64,000 nt of DNA from Azolla caroliniana. Taxonomy: Eukaryota; Polypodiophyta. Shown one piece after another: positions 1 to 10,800 of the stretch (position 1 is the first letter of the stretch; the number at the start of each line of letters is the position of its first letter). The translations under genes and the position numbers were made by a program. The DNA lies in the NCBI GenBank assembly GCA_043228905.1, contig JBHGNT010000049.1, positions 62,001 to 126,000 on the forward strand, read 5' to 3'. Below the pieces are notes generated by a model. That model saw nothing but the letters and a program-made list of their open reading frames with translations. It did no database searches and had not been told where the DNA came from.

Positions 1-3000
1 TGGTAGAGTATCAAGTTCCATGGAATGAACCAACCATTTGCCAATGTTGTTCACCTTTTGTGAATGTTAAGCAACCATGAAAGGCTTAAGGTAATTCCAA
101 TATTATGTTTATGCATTGACAATGGCTTTTGTGAGTATATGTACCCCTCCTCCCCCAAAGTTACTAGTTGGGAAAAAGCTAGGTCATTAGGGAAGATGCC
201 TATAGTTTGAACTTTGGATTGTTGGGAAGAGAGTCAATGAATGCTTTGACTGGTTATTTTGTCATTTGTCTCATAAGACACAAAAACTCTTCTCTTTATA
301 CTTGTTTCCTTTCCAATTAATCATTTAGAAGGTGATGTCACGCTTGCCAAATGCAAAGAATGGCAAACACATGATCTTAGTGCATTGGTATTCTATAACT
401 TCATTCCATCATGATGTACAAAGACTCTTCCCTTTGTTTGACTTTCATTTCTAAGTGCTAATTTAGAAGAGAATGCCATGTTATCAATGCATGAACAAAT
501 TGGACATTAAGGTATTTGTATTTTATATCCCAACTTGTTTGGATGATTACCTTGATATTCTATTCAATTGTGATGACTCTTGATCCAAGTACCATTTTTC
601 TTTGAGTTGAGACTATTATGCTACTTACAGATGTAGGTGCGTCCCATAGTACACATAGTACTATACATTTTGTGTTGAGATATTCGCACATGCAATGACA
701 TCATAACATGAGAGACATGCCCAGTGCCCACATCAATATAGCAAAAGAGTTATATTGATGCAGGCAATGGGAAGTAAATCGACATGTATCATGTACCAAG
801 AATATGATCTTTGAAATATAAGTGTTGGAATGTAGCAAAAGTAGTATCTTATTGTTGGTACATGTTTCATGGACGAGGATATATGATCTTAAAAATACAA
901 GTGTTGGATGTATGCCACTTTAATCGTGGTCAATAATTTTCGATCATAAGTCAAAGGAGGAGAATATTTTGTATCAATTCCAATGAAGGATAAAAGATAA
1001 AAGCATGTAGTGTGTTGGTGATGGTACTAAACTTTCTAGAAATATTTTCAAGCATACAAAAAGCTCAAAAATGATGAATTGCAACACATTCCCAACAATG
1101 TGAGGTAAAAATTATTCTCAATAGGAAAAATAAAATGATCAATTAGTTAAGAATGAATATTATGAATTCCCTTGTTGATAGCATAACCAAGTAGGTCAAA
1201 AGATAAAATATGGTTTTGGACCATAGTACGTAAAATTCGTGTTCATCTAGCATAACATTCGTTTTCCTACGTTGGAAAATGAATGCGAATGTTATTCAAA
1301 CATTCTTGTGTTATTTTTTTTGTTTTTTCTCCATTTTTTTAATGTTTTTTTTTCATTTTTAGGCTTATTTACTTCATAATAAATAGTTAATCCAAAAGTA
1401 TGGTATTTATCATTCTCTGAGGGTGTTTTTCTTACGCGAATGTGAATGCATGTATGGTACATATGGTTCATACTATGTTTTGGACAACCAAATTCCACAT
1501 TCAAGTGATTGGCGAACAAAACTAATTAATCATTAGATAACAATTGTGGTGTTGTGAAAGAATTGCTTCACAATATGAAAACAAATTCAAATAGTGCTAT
1601 AGTATCATGTGCGAGGCTCAAACCTATAACCTCACATATCAACCACCAAGTGTGAACCATGAGGATAAATATTTCTATAAGCATATTCTCATCATTATAA
1701 TTACGTGTTACACAATATTGCATACATGCTTACTTAGATGAGCAACATGGCTATCATGCATCCCACGTTAACATATGATCAACAAAACACACTTTCGCAC
1801 ATGTGTACTCATTTTTGTCTTTCCAAAATGAAGCTATTTTCCCGTTAGTTAGGAAGGATTATTACAAAGAGATTGTACAAGGAGGCTTATACATAGATCG
1901 GGGAATCTCCCTCCGATTAGGTTCAAGAAAATGACACTAGTTACAATGCCTTTCGGACTGACTACTTAATGTAAGTACCTATAGCTAAAAACAATGCCCT
2001 TCAGTGATGGCTAGTATGGGTGGTAAGTGAGCTAGAAACAACCAACGTGGCGCACATGTGCACTCTTATTTGAAGATTATTTAAGGAGATGGGGTTGAAG
2101 CATCAAGACCTTAGAATATATATCATATTGGGAAAGTTTCTCATCTCTTAATATTGAAGTTATGGATTCAAGTCAAAGTTTAGCAAAGATGAGGTGTTAT
2201 GATTGACCCTCCTAATTGAATATTGTAACTTTGGCAAATAAAATATTTTATTCTTAATTTAATAGAACATATTTTTGTCATATATTGTTTCAGTTTTGCT
2301 TCTATAATCTTACATTATCTTCATCTCTTGTTTGTGCTCGTCTCTTTTCCTTTCTTTTATGAACTCTCCTCGTTCATAACCCTGGCAGTTCGACACTTCC
2401 ATCATGAACTCTAAATAACAGTGACAAAGCAAAACTGCATATCAACAAGAAACCATGTTAAGTCATGGAGGGTGTATCTTAATTAGTTAGGCTAGCTCCC
2501 ATAAATCCAAGCTAGCGTAGGATTTGGCAAGGTTAACAACTTCCTAGGTCAAATGTGGTTGTTGGTTTATGTCGATCATCAACCAATCCCCAATGCTTAG
2601 CAAGTTTACTATTATAGAGCATGTTGAACATGACAGGGCGTAAAAAATGGGGTACAAATTAGATATAACATTTACCTAAAGAGGGAGACGTAAAATATGA
2701 ACTAATGTAATGTCTTTAAGTATCTGTAATGAAAGTTTATGTTTTCTCAAGTGTTCTTCTTGAGAACCATTTCAAGGCCATTTTGCGAGGACACACCACC
2801 ATCCACCCCTTGTGGGAAAGTCTGGTAAGAGAGGGCATTGATCACTCCCAAGCTAATAATGCTCAAATAAACCACTAAAGCAAACTTGAATTTTGCCCTA
2901 TGACCTAAACACATTCATAAGACAAGACATTAACATTTAATCACTAAGAAACTTTATCACAAATCCATGGATTTGATAGAAGAAATAAGAAATTACCATT

Positions 3001-3214
3001 ACAATCCATCTTTTATATGTTTGTTTAATTATATACAAACTTTAAGTTTATTACAGTAATTAGGCTTGAAGCTTTAGATGAAAAAAGCAAGGAACATTTA
3101 GTTGTAGGGAGTTAGAATGAGGATGAACCCTACAAAAGGTTTATTGTTTCACTTTTATACTTCCTTCATTTAACTAAATTATAGTTATGACCCATTTTAC
3201 ACTTGTTCATATAC
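1..3214. other. AT-rich intergenic stretch, no gene seen
   Basis: I find no open frame with recognisable protein features and no RNA gene here. Open frames are short and of random composition. A weak direct duplication (about 800-842 and 874-914, sharing atgatctt and aagtgttgga) is the only internal structure I noticed. The segment ends at the left LTR of the non-autonomous element. Confidence 0.6.
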
Positions 3215-3219
3215 ATTAT

Positions 3220-3702
3220 TGTCACAGACACACCAACCGTGGACTACGACGGAGCATGGAGCACGAGGCTACGATCGACGGGCTACAAACTTGGAGCTAG
3301 AAGTGACGAGGCTAGGAACTCTAGAAATTGTGATCAACATGAGTGCATGAAGACAAATATGAAGATCAAGGAGACAAGATGGAATGAAACGAGGAAGACT
3401 AGATTGATGTGTCAGTGACTGGCGTTGAATCCCTTGAAAGGGACCAAGGAGGTTACAAGTATTTATATTGTGAGTTGAAGTACATGCATTAGAATATTCT
3501 TGAGAATATTTTGGAGAATATTCTAGAACCCTCTAGAACCTTCTAGAACTTTCTAAAAACTCCTAGAATGTGAATAGATAATCTATGAAGATATACATAA
3601 CACGATTATGTACTTGGATATGTTGGTTACAATATAACGCTTGACTATAATACAAGAGGTCAAGAGTTCAAATCTTGACATAACTGTGTCATGTCTGTTA
3701 CA
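3220..3702 (-). repeat. 3' LTR of NA1 (left copy)
   Basis: This 483-bp LTR runs on the plus strand from TGTCACAGACA to TGTCTGTTACA. It matches 5157-5615 throughout apart from scattered substitutions and a 25-bp segment (around 3350-3380) missing from the right copy. Read on the minus strand it carries TATAAATAC (complement of 3459-3467 region) followed by AAGGGATTCAA (complement of 3425-3435), the predicted start of the transcript. Confidence 0.85.
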
Positions 3703-3718
3703 TTATCCTCCCTTTTAC
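3703..3718 (-). promoter_or_regulatory. Polypurine tract of NA1
   Basis: On the minus strand the bases just before the 3' LTR read as a purine run ending AGGGAGGATAA and then the LTR starts with TG. The gypsy at 26463-31719 has the same ending, GGAGGGGGGATAA, before its 3' LTR. This fixes the orientation of NA1. The assignment as plus-strand primer is by position and composition. Confidence 0.65.
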
Positions 3719-3765
3719 GGTTGCCTTTTCGAAAGCACGATGTAGGGGTGAATGGGAAGTGGTGG

Positions 3766-4627
3766 GTGTGAGAAACCATGTGTTGTCCTCATTGGAAACA
3801 CGAACATCAACTGACATGAGTGACCATGTGGAGTCCTCTTTGGGAACTAGAACACGAATACCAATAGGCGTGAGTGACCATGTGAGGTCCTCACCGAGAA
3901 CTGGAACATGAAGAACAACAGGCATGAGTGACCATATCGGTCCTCATCGGGATCTGGAACACGAACAATAGCAGGAGTGAGCGACCATGTGCGGTCCTCA
4001 TAGGGAACACGAACACCAACGGGCATGAGAGACCATGTCGGTCCTCGCTGAGAGTTGGAACACGAACACCAACGAGCATGAGCTACCATGTGTGGTCCTC
4101 ACCGGGAACTGGAACACGAACACCAACGAGCATGAGCTACCATGTGTGGTCCTCACCAGGAACTTGAACATGAACAACAACGGCCATGAGCGATCATGTC
4201 GGTCCTCGCCAGGATCTGGAACACGAACAATAACTGGAGTGAGTGACCATGTGCAGTCCTCACTGGAGACTGGAACACGAATGGGAGTGAGCGACCATGT
4301 GTGGCCCTCATCGAGAACCGGAACGTGAGTGACCATATGCGGTCCTCATCGAAAACATGCGGTCGTGAGAGACCATGCGGCCCTCATCGAGAACTGGAAC
4401 ATGAGCGATCATGTGCGGTCCTCATCTAAAACACGAACAGGCGTGAGCGACCATGCGGCCCTCACCAGGAACTGGAACACAAACGGGAGTGAACGACCAT
4501 GGGGTCCTCATCGGGAACTAAAGCATGAATGGGAATGAGCGACCACGGGGTCCTCATCAGAACTAGAACACAAACCAGAGTGAGCGACCATGCGGCCCTC
4601 ACCGGGAACTAGAACACAAACGGGCGA
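3766..4627. repeat. Minisatellite, about 18 units of 36-54 bp
   Basis: Consecutive units share the core GACCATGTGCGGTCCTCA followed by GGAACTGGAACACGAACACC and a GGGCATGAGY end. The longer units are 54 bp and the shorter ones at the right end are about 36-48 bp. On the minus strand, which is the sense strand of NA1, the 54-bp unit is 18 codons and gives a repeated peptide around EDxTWSLTPxxVRVP; frames of 75-112 aa remain open over several units. Units have diverged and the frame is broken between blocks, so I do not call a gene. It is not a CRISPR array: there are no unique spacers. Confidence 0.85.
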
Positions 4628-4746
4628 AGGAGTGCAAGTGAAGCAGTCAACTTGACTTCTTCTATTATGAGAGGGTAAATAGTCGAGTTTGACCCAAGAC
4701 ACGACACAAACGATAGAGCTAGCGAGAAAATCAGGCGATCCCCAAC

Positions 4747-4960
4747 ATGAAAGTGAGTGGTTGTGACCCCCACCGGATTTGGGAAGGTGAGCGATCGAAA
4801 TCGGTCCTCGCCAACAGAAGTCCGCGAGACTTGAACTATAACGAAAATGCAGTGCAAGCGAGTAATGATCCGATCCCCACCAGGAAAGTGAGTGGTTGTG
4901 AACCCCATCGGAACTCGGAAGGTGAGCAATCGAAAGCAATCCTCACCAAAACAGTGATGC
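4747..4960. repeat. Direct duplication of about 136 bp inside NA1
   Basis: The sequence around GAAAGTGAGTGGTTGTGA occurs at about 4747 and again at about 4885, followed in both by a diverged GAAGGTGAGCRATCGAAA. The second unit is also present in NA2 (about 26280-26350), so the duplication or at least this unit is part of the family. Confidence 0.7.
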
Positions 4961-5143
4961 AAAACGATACCTAAAAATGATGACAAGTAGTGTTGATGAC
5001 GACGATGGTTGGGCGAAGAGGTGTTGAAAATGATGACGTCGAAGACAAGGATGTTGATGACGGTAACTTCGTTAGCAAGGACGGTGATGATGGTAACTCT
5101 AGAAGCAAAGGCGATGACGAAGATGGGTGGTGCTTCCAGTTAG

Positions 5144-5154
5144 AAGGGATTCAA
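5144..5154 (-). promoter_or_regulatory. Self-priming PBS of NA1
   Basis: Minus-strand sequence after the 5' LTR is GT followed by TTGAATCCCTT. Its complement AAGGGATTCAA occurs in the LTR exactly where the transcript should begin (complement of 5337-5347), 32 nt downstream of the first T of TATAAATA. The match stops at 11 nt, the length known for the Tf1 self-primer. No TGGTATCAGAGC-type tRNA-iMet site exists here. Confidence 0.75.
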
Positions 5155-5156
5155 AC

Positions 5157-5615
5157 TATCACAGACACACCAACCGCGGACTACGACGGAGCATGGATGA
5201 CGAGGCTACGATCGATGGGCTACGAACTTGGAGCTAGAAGTGACGAGGCTAGGAACTCTAGAAGGTGTGATCAACATGAGTGCATGAAAGATGGAATGAA
5301 ACGAGGAAAACTAGATTGATGTGTCAGTGACTGGCGTTGAATCCCTTGAAAGGGACCAAGGAGGTTACAAGTATTTATATTGTGAGTTGAAGTACATACA
5401 TTAGAATATTCTTGAGAATATTTTGGAGAATATTCTAGAACCCTCTAGAACCTTCTAGAACTTTCTATAAACTCCTAGAACGTGAATAGATAATCTATGA
5501 AGATATATATAATGTAATTTATGTACTTCAATATGTTGGTTACGATATAACACTTGACTATAATACAAGAGGTCAAGAGTTCAAATCTTGACATAATCGT
5601 GTCATGTCTGTGACA
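5157..5615 (-). repeat. 5' LTR of NA1 (right copy) with promoter
   Basis: This 459-bp LTR has terminal TATCACAGACA and TGTCTGTGACA on the plus strand; the first G has changed to A. On the minus strand TATAAATAC is the complement of 5371-5379, a TCCCTT/AAGGGA dyad lies just below it, and the predicted mRNA start AAGGGATTCAA is the complement of 5337-5347. It lacks 25 bp present in the left LTR. Confidence 0.85.
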
Positions 5616-5643
5616 ATTACCTTTATATATAATTTACAATGTT

Positions 5644-5645
<2 letters not shown>

Positions 5646-5689
<44 letters not shown>
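5646..5689. repeat. (TC)n microsatellite
   Basis: About 22 uninterrupted TC units follow the NA1 right flank. Similar tracts close copies of the interspersed repeat at 14439-14480 and 17429-17461, so this one may mark another tail. Confidence 0.9.
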
Positions 5690-5691
<2 letters not shown>

Positions 5692-5719
5692 CCTACTTCG
5701 ACAAAGAGTACTTATTGTA

Positions 5720-6400
5720 TCCCTGATTTAGAGCATTGAATTCAAGATGTCCAAATGATACTTAACAACTTATGGCAAAGTTATTTGCATACATAATGGA
5801 AGCTAAGTTAAAGTGCATGGACGAAAAAGAATGATAAGAGGTTGATAGCAAGTGGGTTTTTGGAAACACAACACTATCAATCACCTTGTCACTCTTTGAG
5901 TGTTGATGCAAGACTTCAAGAAAGCTTTTGAGATAGTGCCTTGTGAGCATCTTTAAGACAGATGGAAGAATTCAAGCTACCAAGTGAATGTATGCTTGCA
6001 ATTTTTCAAATCTATGGGAATGTGATATACCATGTGTATATAGGAGATGGAATTTCATATTGTTCATTAACATCATTGCTATTAAGTAAGGATGCTCACT
6101 CTCACCCACTTTCTTTGGTTTGAGCATAAATTGATGAATTTGATAAAATGGTGAAGTAAGAATGCATTAAAGAAGTTACCATAAAAAATGTAGTTATCCT
6201 GCTTATTAATATGTAGATGATATGACGTTTTTTGCAAATGCTTTAGAATATGTCCAAAAACTTTTGAGTATATTGTAAAACTTTTGTATGTTTCGCAAGT
6301 TGAATGTCAATAGATCCCAAAACAAAGGTTATGCCCAATGGTGACGAAATTTAATGCTAGATTTTCAAGAAATACATACTTGATACATTGGTAACACTAA
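5720..6400 (+). pseudogene. Decayed non-LTR (LINE) reverse transcriptase fragment
   Basis: Fragments of a LINE RT can be followed through several frames. Around 5910-5950 a DFKKAFEIVP-like segment matches the first catalytic-Asp block (D-F-x-K-A-F-D). Around 6085-6130 there is a degenerate region with LSPTFFGLSI character. YVDDMTFFANALEYVQKLL begins at 6210 and holds the catalytic YxDD box, then LNVN follows near 6300. Stops and frameshifts occur every few tens of codons, so it is dead. The family within LINEs cannot be set from this fragment. Confidence 0.6.
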
Positions 6401-6425
6401 TGCTTCTCTATGAGGATCAAGTACG

Positions 6426-7209
6426 GGGTTGTAACATCCCAAAGTCTATTAAGAAAGAGTTTGAAAATGTCCAAAACTTTATTTAAAAAGAGTTTCTTCA
6501 AGACAAACCACAAACGCCATACATGCACCTATTTCTTGAAACCATATCCCTTCCCATTGAGATCATGCTTATGGAAAATCTAGTGCACACTAGAGGTTTA
6601 AAAAAAATTCTCACATCAACTACCTAATATTGAATGAGAAGCAAGTAAAAAGTAAAAAAAAAAACCAAGTACAAAGATTTAACAAAAATATAATAAAGCA
6701 AGTAAAAATATTCAAAAGACATGCAAAAGCAAAAATGTCGACTTTGTATGCATGTTATGGAAGATCTGAAGAAATGGTTTGAAAAATGGAATGTATAACA
6801 TTTACTTCATGATACATCAATAGACTTGTCCATAGATGAGGCATTTTTTCGATGCCTATGTATCACAACTTGGAAAAGATATGAGGTTGTTTCACAAATT
6901 ATATTATGTATGTTGCATCAAACTACAAAACCACATTCTTCTTAGAACATGGAAACCACATCATCAATGTAAACTCTTATTCATATCTTTTATCAATCAA
7001 ATTTTCAAACATCAAGAGTCACAACTCAATTCAGACAAACTATGTAAAATTGACCTTTAATAATGATAATAATCAAGTCGTTGCAGTATAATGGTAAATA
7101 TTCCCACTTGTCACATGCGTGACTTGGATTTGATCCCCGACAACAATGTCTTTTTCCTATGGGTCAATATTGGTCTCTCTATGGACGCTAAATCTTTCTC
7201 TCTCTCCCC
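6426..7209 (+). repeat. Interspersed repeat family R, copy a
   Basis: Blocks at 6449-6580 and 6812-6930 match blocks at 13664-13780 and 13926-14052 and at 14480-14562 and 14716-14824. Shared landmarks are GTTTRAAAATGTCCAAAA, TTGAGATCATG and TATCACAACTTGG followed by TTGCAYCAAACTA. The right end carries a tRNA-Asp-like segment and a TC-rich tail. No protein motif is visible. It is not a family I recognise. Confidence 0.6.
7077..7148 (+). repeat. tRNA-Asp(GUC)-derived SINE head
   Basis: These 72 nt align without gaps to a plant tRNA-Asp. They have an A box TAGTATAATGGT changed only slightly (here CAGTATAATGGT), the anticodon GTC in CTTGTCACA, and a B box GGATTTGATCC close to GGTTCGATCC. Arm pairing is decayed and there is no acceptor-stem match at the 3' end. 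A body with TATGGGTCAATATTGGTCTC and a TC-rich tail follows up to about 7209, so a SINE is likelier than a tRNA pseudogene. Confidence 0.7.
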
Positions 7210-7258
7210 TAGCAAGCTACATATAATGAGATATTTCCATGAACAATCTCTAACTCTC

Positions 7259-7868
7259 ACATAAGAAAATGACAATATCCTTTATTCAATGCCTAAATTA
7301 ACCTTCATGCTTCATAATTGTTGATTCCTATTTAACAATCGGCAATGGTTCAGTTTGACAGTGTCAAACCCGAACCGTTTAAAATTTTTGAAACTTGAAC
7401 AAAATCAAATCACGAAATTGCAAAAAAAAATTCAAATATTTAAACCATTAAACCGTTAAAACTGCGATTTTGTGGCTCAGTTTCAGTTTTCAACTTAGGT
7501 CAAATTTTAAAATATTTCATTATTTAAAATTTTAAAGATTTTCCTAAAATGTGAGATAAGGCTTGAAAATGAAAAGATTGTTTAATTTTTTTTTAATATT
7601 AAAAAATAAAAAACCGTTAAATCGTTTAAAGTGCAGTTTCTAACTGTTAAAACCGAACTGTTTAAACCATGGTTTCGCCGTTTGGTTCAAACCGAACCGT
7701 TGCCGACTTTTATTCCTATTGTCACACCCTCAACATTATAGGTTTAATCCTAAACAATCACATAAGACTACAACAATATCCTTTATTCAATGCCTAAATT
7801 AACCTTCATGCTTCATAATTGTTGATTCCTATTGTTACACCCTTAACAATATAGGTGTAATCCTAAAT
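7259..7868. repeat. Tandem duplication with the first copy split by a MITE
   Basis: A unit of about 112 bp (ACAATATCCTTTATTCAATG through ATATAGGTGTAATCCTAAA) occurs at about 7272-7755, interrupted by the MITE, and again uninterrupted at 7772-7868. The second copy reads GATTCCTATTGT at the point where the first copy holds the insertion, so it is a paralogous empty site. Confidence 0.85.
7333..7712. mobile_element. hAT-like MITE, 380 bp
   Basis: The ends are inverted: TAACAATCGGCAATGGTTC at the left and, read on the other strand, TAAAAGTCGGCAACGGTTC at the right, continuing to GTTTGA (about 22 of 26 matching). An exact 8-bp target duplication TTCCTATT flanks it (7325-7332 and 7713-7720). The interior is very AT-rich with no ORF. 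An 8-bp duplication is the hallmark of hAT elements; the GGTTCGGTT-rich ends also occur in plant hAT MITEs. The empty site at about 7820-7835 confirms the boundaries. Confidence 0.85.
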
Positions 7869-10800
7869 GATTGCAATGGGGGTTCCATGTGATTGTAATG
7901 TCAAAGTTAGCATACAAATGGGTGTCCATGAAGTATTGATTACGCATTTTACCTTGCAAATGTCCATCATGTATTGCTGCAATCAACAAGTTCATGCAAT
8001 AAGGTAGTGTACATCAACAATCAAGACTCTAAGGGTCTTATAATGGTACGGTGTACCCCATCATCTCGTTTCTCATATAGCGAACTAAACTCTACATTTC
8101 ATCTTTCTATTAATCTTTTGCCAACCTCATATCAATCTCTCGTTTTAATCCTTCTTAATATACAACATTTCTCATATGGTATCTCTCCTACTCTTGCCAT
8201 ATATTAAAATTTATTATATTATTGGTTAAAATTTCTCTATTGTTGATATGTTGGGAACTGTTTGGCTTCTATCATGGAGAAGCTACATTAAATATCTTCT
8301 TCGCAAGCCCATATTGATCAAGAGTGTTGAGCTGTCTACAACTACCCCATATTGATTGGATAAGGAACACGAGTAGGGTCATCCTACTCCATGCTAAGCA
8401 TGAAGAAATACAATATGCATATGCTTGTGCACTTCTTAATAAAAAAGTTTGGGGTTGTTGGTAAGTATAAAAATAAGGTTGCTAAGGATAGGTCGACGAA
8501 GAGAAATCCTCTTAAGTTCAAAGGCATACTTGGCCAACAAAAGAATCAATATTTACCAATCTGAATATATTTGGTACTTGAGTTTAAGAGTTAGATAGTT
8601 GTAGAGACAACTAGAGTCAAATGATGAATTAGTTGTGAGCTTCAATATATGTGGGTTCAAGTAATGTTGATCATTATGGTTAAAAGAACATAACTAGTTT
8701 TAAGTGTACGATGTAGTTCACCTAGTAGTTGCACTTCATTACCCAAATGTTTGATAAGTGTTTAACATTGCATACAAATTATTTATTCACGAATTCTTGG
8801 TTGAATGTGCAAGTGCTCTCTAGATCGTGATTCGTAATATATGACAAAGAATTGGGGGTATTTATTGGGTTTCATTATGTTGCTTTAGTGGATGAATATA
8901 ATCACAAAGGGGAAAAGCAAGAGAAGTTTACTCACTTTGTAGGGTTGAATAGATCTAATGATTGTTTGCGTAGTCTATAAAATATTTGAAACAATCCGAC
9001 ACTTTCAATTCCATGTACGATAAACCTTCTATACTCCTTGTTGATTCCCATGTATGTAATTTCAAAGTATATCATACCAAAAAAAGCATGCAAGGGTGAA
9101 ATCAAAGTAAAATTATTTGTTTAAGAATCTATGGATAGGTACTTTAAGAACGCTAAATATGATGAGATATAAGAGAATAATCTATCAAGCCATGCAATAT
9201 GATATGAATGGCATACATGTATACTCAATTTGTGGTCGACAAAGCATTCATTATGGCTAGCCCATTTCTACTTTCACTTCCACCCTTTCGAAACAACGTT
9301 GGGAATAAGTAGTCATTTCAACTATACAAGACAAAACAGAATTAAAATTGCAAGACAAGAGACAAGCGTGCATTTCATTATAAGATACTGTTGCAATCGA
9401 GGTGGACAATTGAGAATTTGTGAAATCAAAAGAAATGGTGAATTTTATTGTTGTTTCGATTATACGAGAATAAACCAGGGTCAAAGGAACAAAGAATGAG
9501 TGGATGGAATTCTTCTTTAAAGTGTATTCTATTGAATGGGTAGTTTGGTCAATAAAAAATGGAAGAGAACGAAAAAAAGTATCGATTTGTTCTTTTTGTA
9601 TTGTTGGGTCTAAGTAATTTCATATACAATGTTATGTGTGTTCCCCCTCATATTTTGGTTGTCTATCTCCTGTAGATGTTAATGATCACTCTCTCTCTCT
9701 CTCACTTAAGAAATGTACAAAGTAGTGTTGTTAAAAATCTCTCTTTCATGTAAGAATCTTAAGGTCAAACTAGTTTGATGGAATTGTGCTAAAGATTGTA
9801 ATGTCAATTATCAATATGGAATAGTTTATTACGCCAACTTATCATCCTATTGTTAGACGATGGACATTAATGTGATAAATGAATAAGTCGTGTCCCTACT
9901 ACAATACTAAATAGCAAGGATCTTATGACAAAGAAAAACTCTAAGGTTTTGTAAGATTGAGTGACATAAAGGGAACTCCACTCATGACAAGATGCTCACA
10001 ATGCTTAGTTGCAAAAATTGTCAAAACAAAATTCTTTTTTACCTACATGCTTTTTTTGCTACTCCATGGAGACCATCAAAACAAGAACCCATTTATCATA
10101 CTCCAATTATATGACAATCGCCATTACTTAAGGTAGTCAAACATAACCTATAAAATGGGGAGGGTAAAGTGCTAAGAAAAACCCACAAAAAGGGAAGGGT
10201 AATAAAAATTTCCCAATTACTAATGCCCAAAGTTATGACACAACCACACGAATGGCTTTAACAATTAGTCATGTAAGGAATCTATGTTTTCCATTCTCCT
10301 CGATCATTGTATGACACGAAATGTGTCCTATTTAAAATGTGTCAATGTTTTAAACCCATCCCATTGTGCTCCAAATAAACACTTTTGCACTGAATGGAGG
10401 ATGAGAACAAGAAGTAATCATGCATAAGAACCTAACGCCACCATCATATACAACAAGTAATGTGCCTTTTACTCAAAATGTTCCCCACTTTGCTAATCTC
10501 TCTTTACCTTCCATTATCTTATGATGGATGCCATTGGTGGGTTTTTTTCCCTTTTTGCCCTTTTAAACAATTAATATTTCCATGGACCATTTGTTACCTA
10601 TTTTGGAACAAAGGCCCCAAGAATTGGTAATGTAAATAATATTTGTCAAATATGACCATATCAAGGAGGTATATGAAACTTGCTTCATATAGACTTGCAG
10701 GTTGTGGATCTACCTATATGATTCTAAAATAACAATTTGCATGGTTATCGAGCCATTTTGTGTCACACAATTGAATTTAGACTTGAAAATTTCCTTTCCA

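Larger units (their letters stand above)
3220..5615 (-). mobile_element. Non-autonomous LTR retrotransposon NA1, self-priming layout
   Basis: Two LTRs (3220-3702 and 5157-5615) with TGTCACAGACA-type inverted ends flank about 1.45 kb without any gag or pol motif. The flanks give an imperfect 5-bp target duplication, ATTAT (3215-3219) and ATTAC (5616-5620). Orientation is minus: a polypurine tract (complement of 3703-3718, ending AGGGAGGATAA) abuts the left LTR, and the LTR has TATAAATA on the minus strand. No tRNA-Met PBS is present; the 11 nt beside the 5' LTR pair with the predicted mRNA 5' end. The interior holds an 18-unit minisatellite, a 136-bp duplication and, next to the 5' LTR, a GAT/GAC-rich tract. 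A second copy (NA2) lies around the gypsy element at 26-32 kb. Enzymes would have to come from another element; the gypsy at 26463-31719, which shares its priming layout, is the obvious candidate by inference. Confidence 0.85.

Noticed and set aside
1292-1519. 75-codon minus-strand ORF
   Set aside because: Lys/Asn-rich from AT-rich DNA, with no motif and no neighbour support.
1830-1990. Possible LINE tail (TTTTCCCGTTAGTTAGGAAGG)
   Set aside because: Only a loose resemblance to the 41363 tail, not enough to separate from chance.
3617-3685. tRNA-like arrangement at the NA1 LTR end (AGGTC variable loop, GTTCAAATC B box)
   Set aside because: On the sense (minus) strand this is the start of U3 and the same palindromic motif opens the gypsy LTR. 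Arm pairing fails in the T and D arms, so a tRNA origin is not needed.
3766-4627. CRISPR-like array
   Set aside because: Units are contiguous and similar over their whole length; there are no unique spacers, and this is a eukaryotic minisatellite.
3220-5615. NA1 read as a plus-strand element
   Set aside because: The polypurine tract, the TATA box and the 11-nt primer pair all agree on the minus strand; the plus reading gives none of these.
7077-7148. Functional tRNA-Asp gene
   Set aside because: Acceptor and T-stem pairing are broken and a SINE-like body with a TC tail follows.
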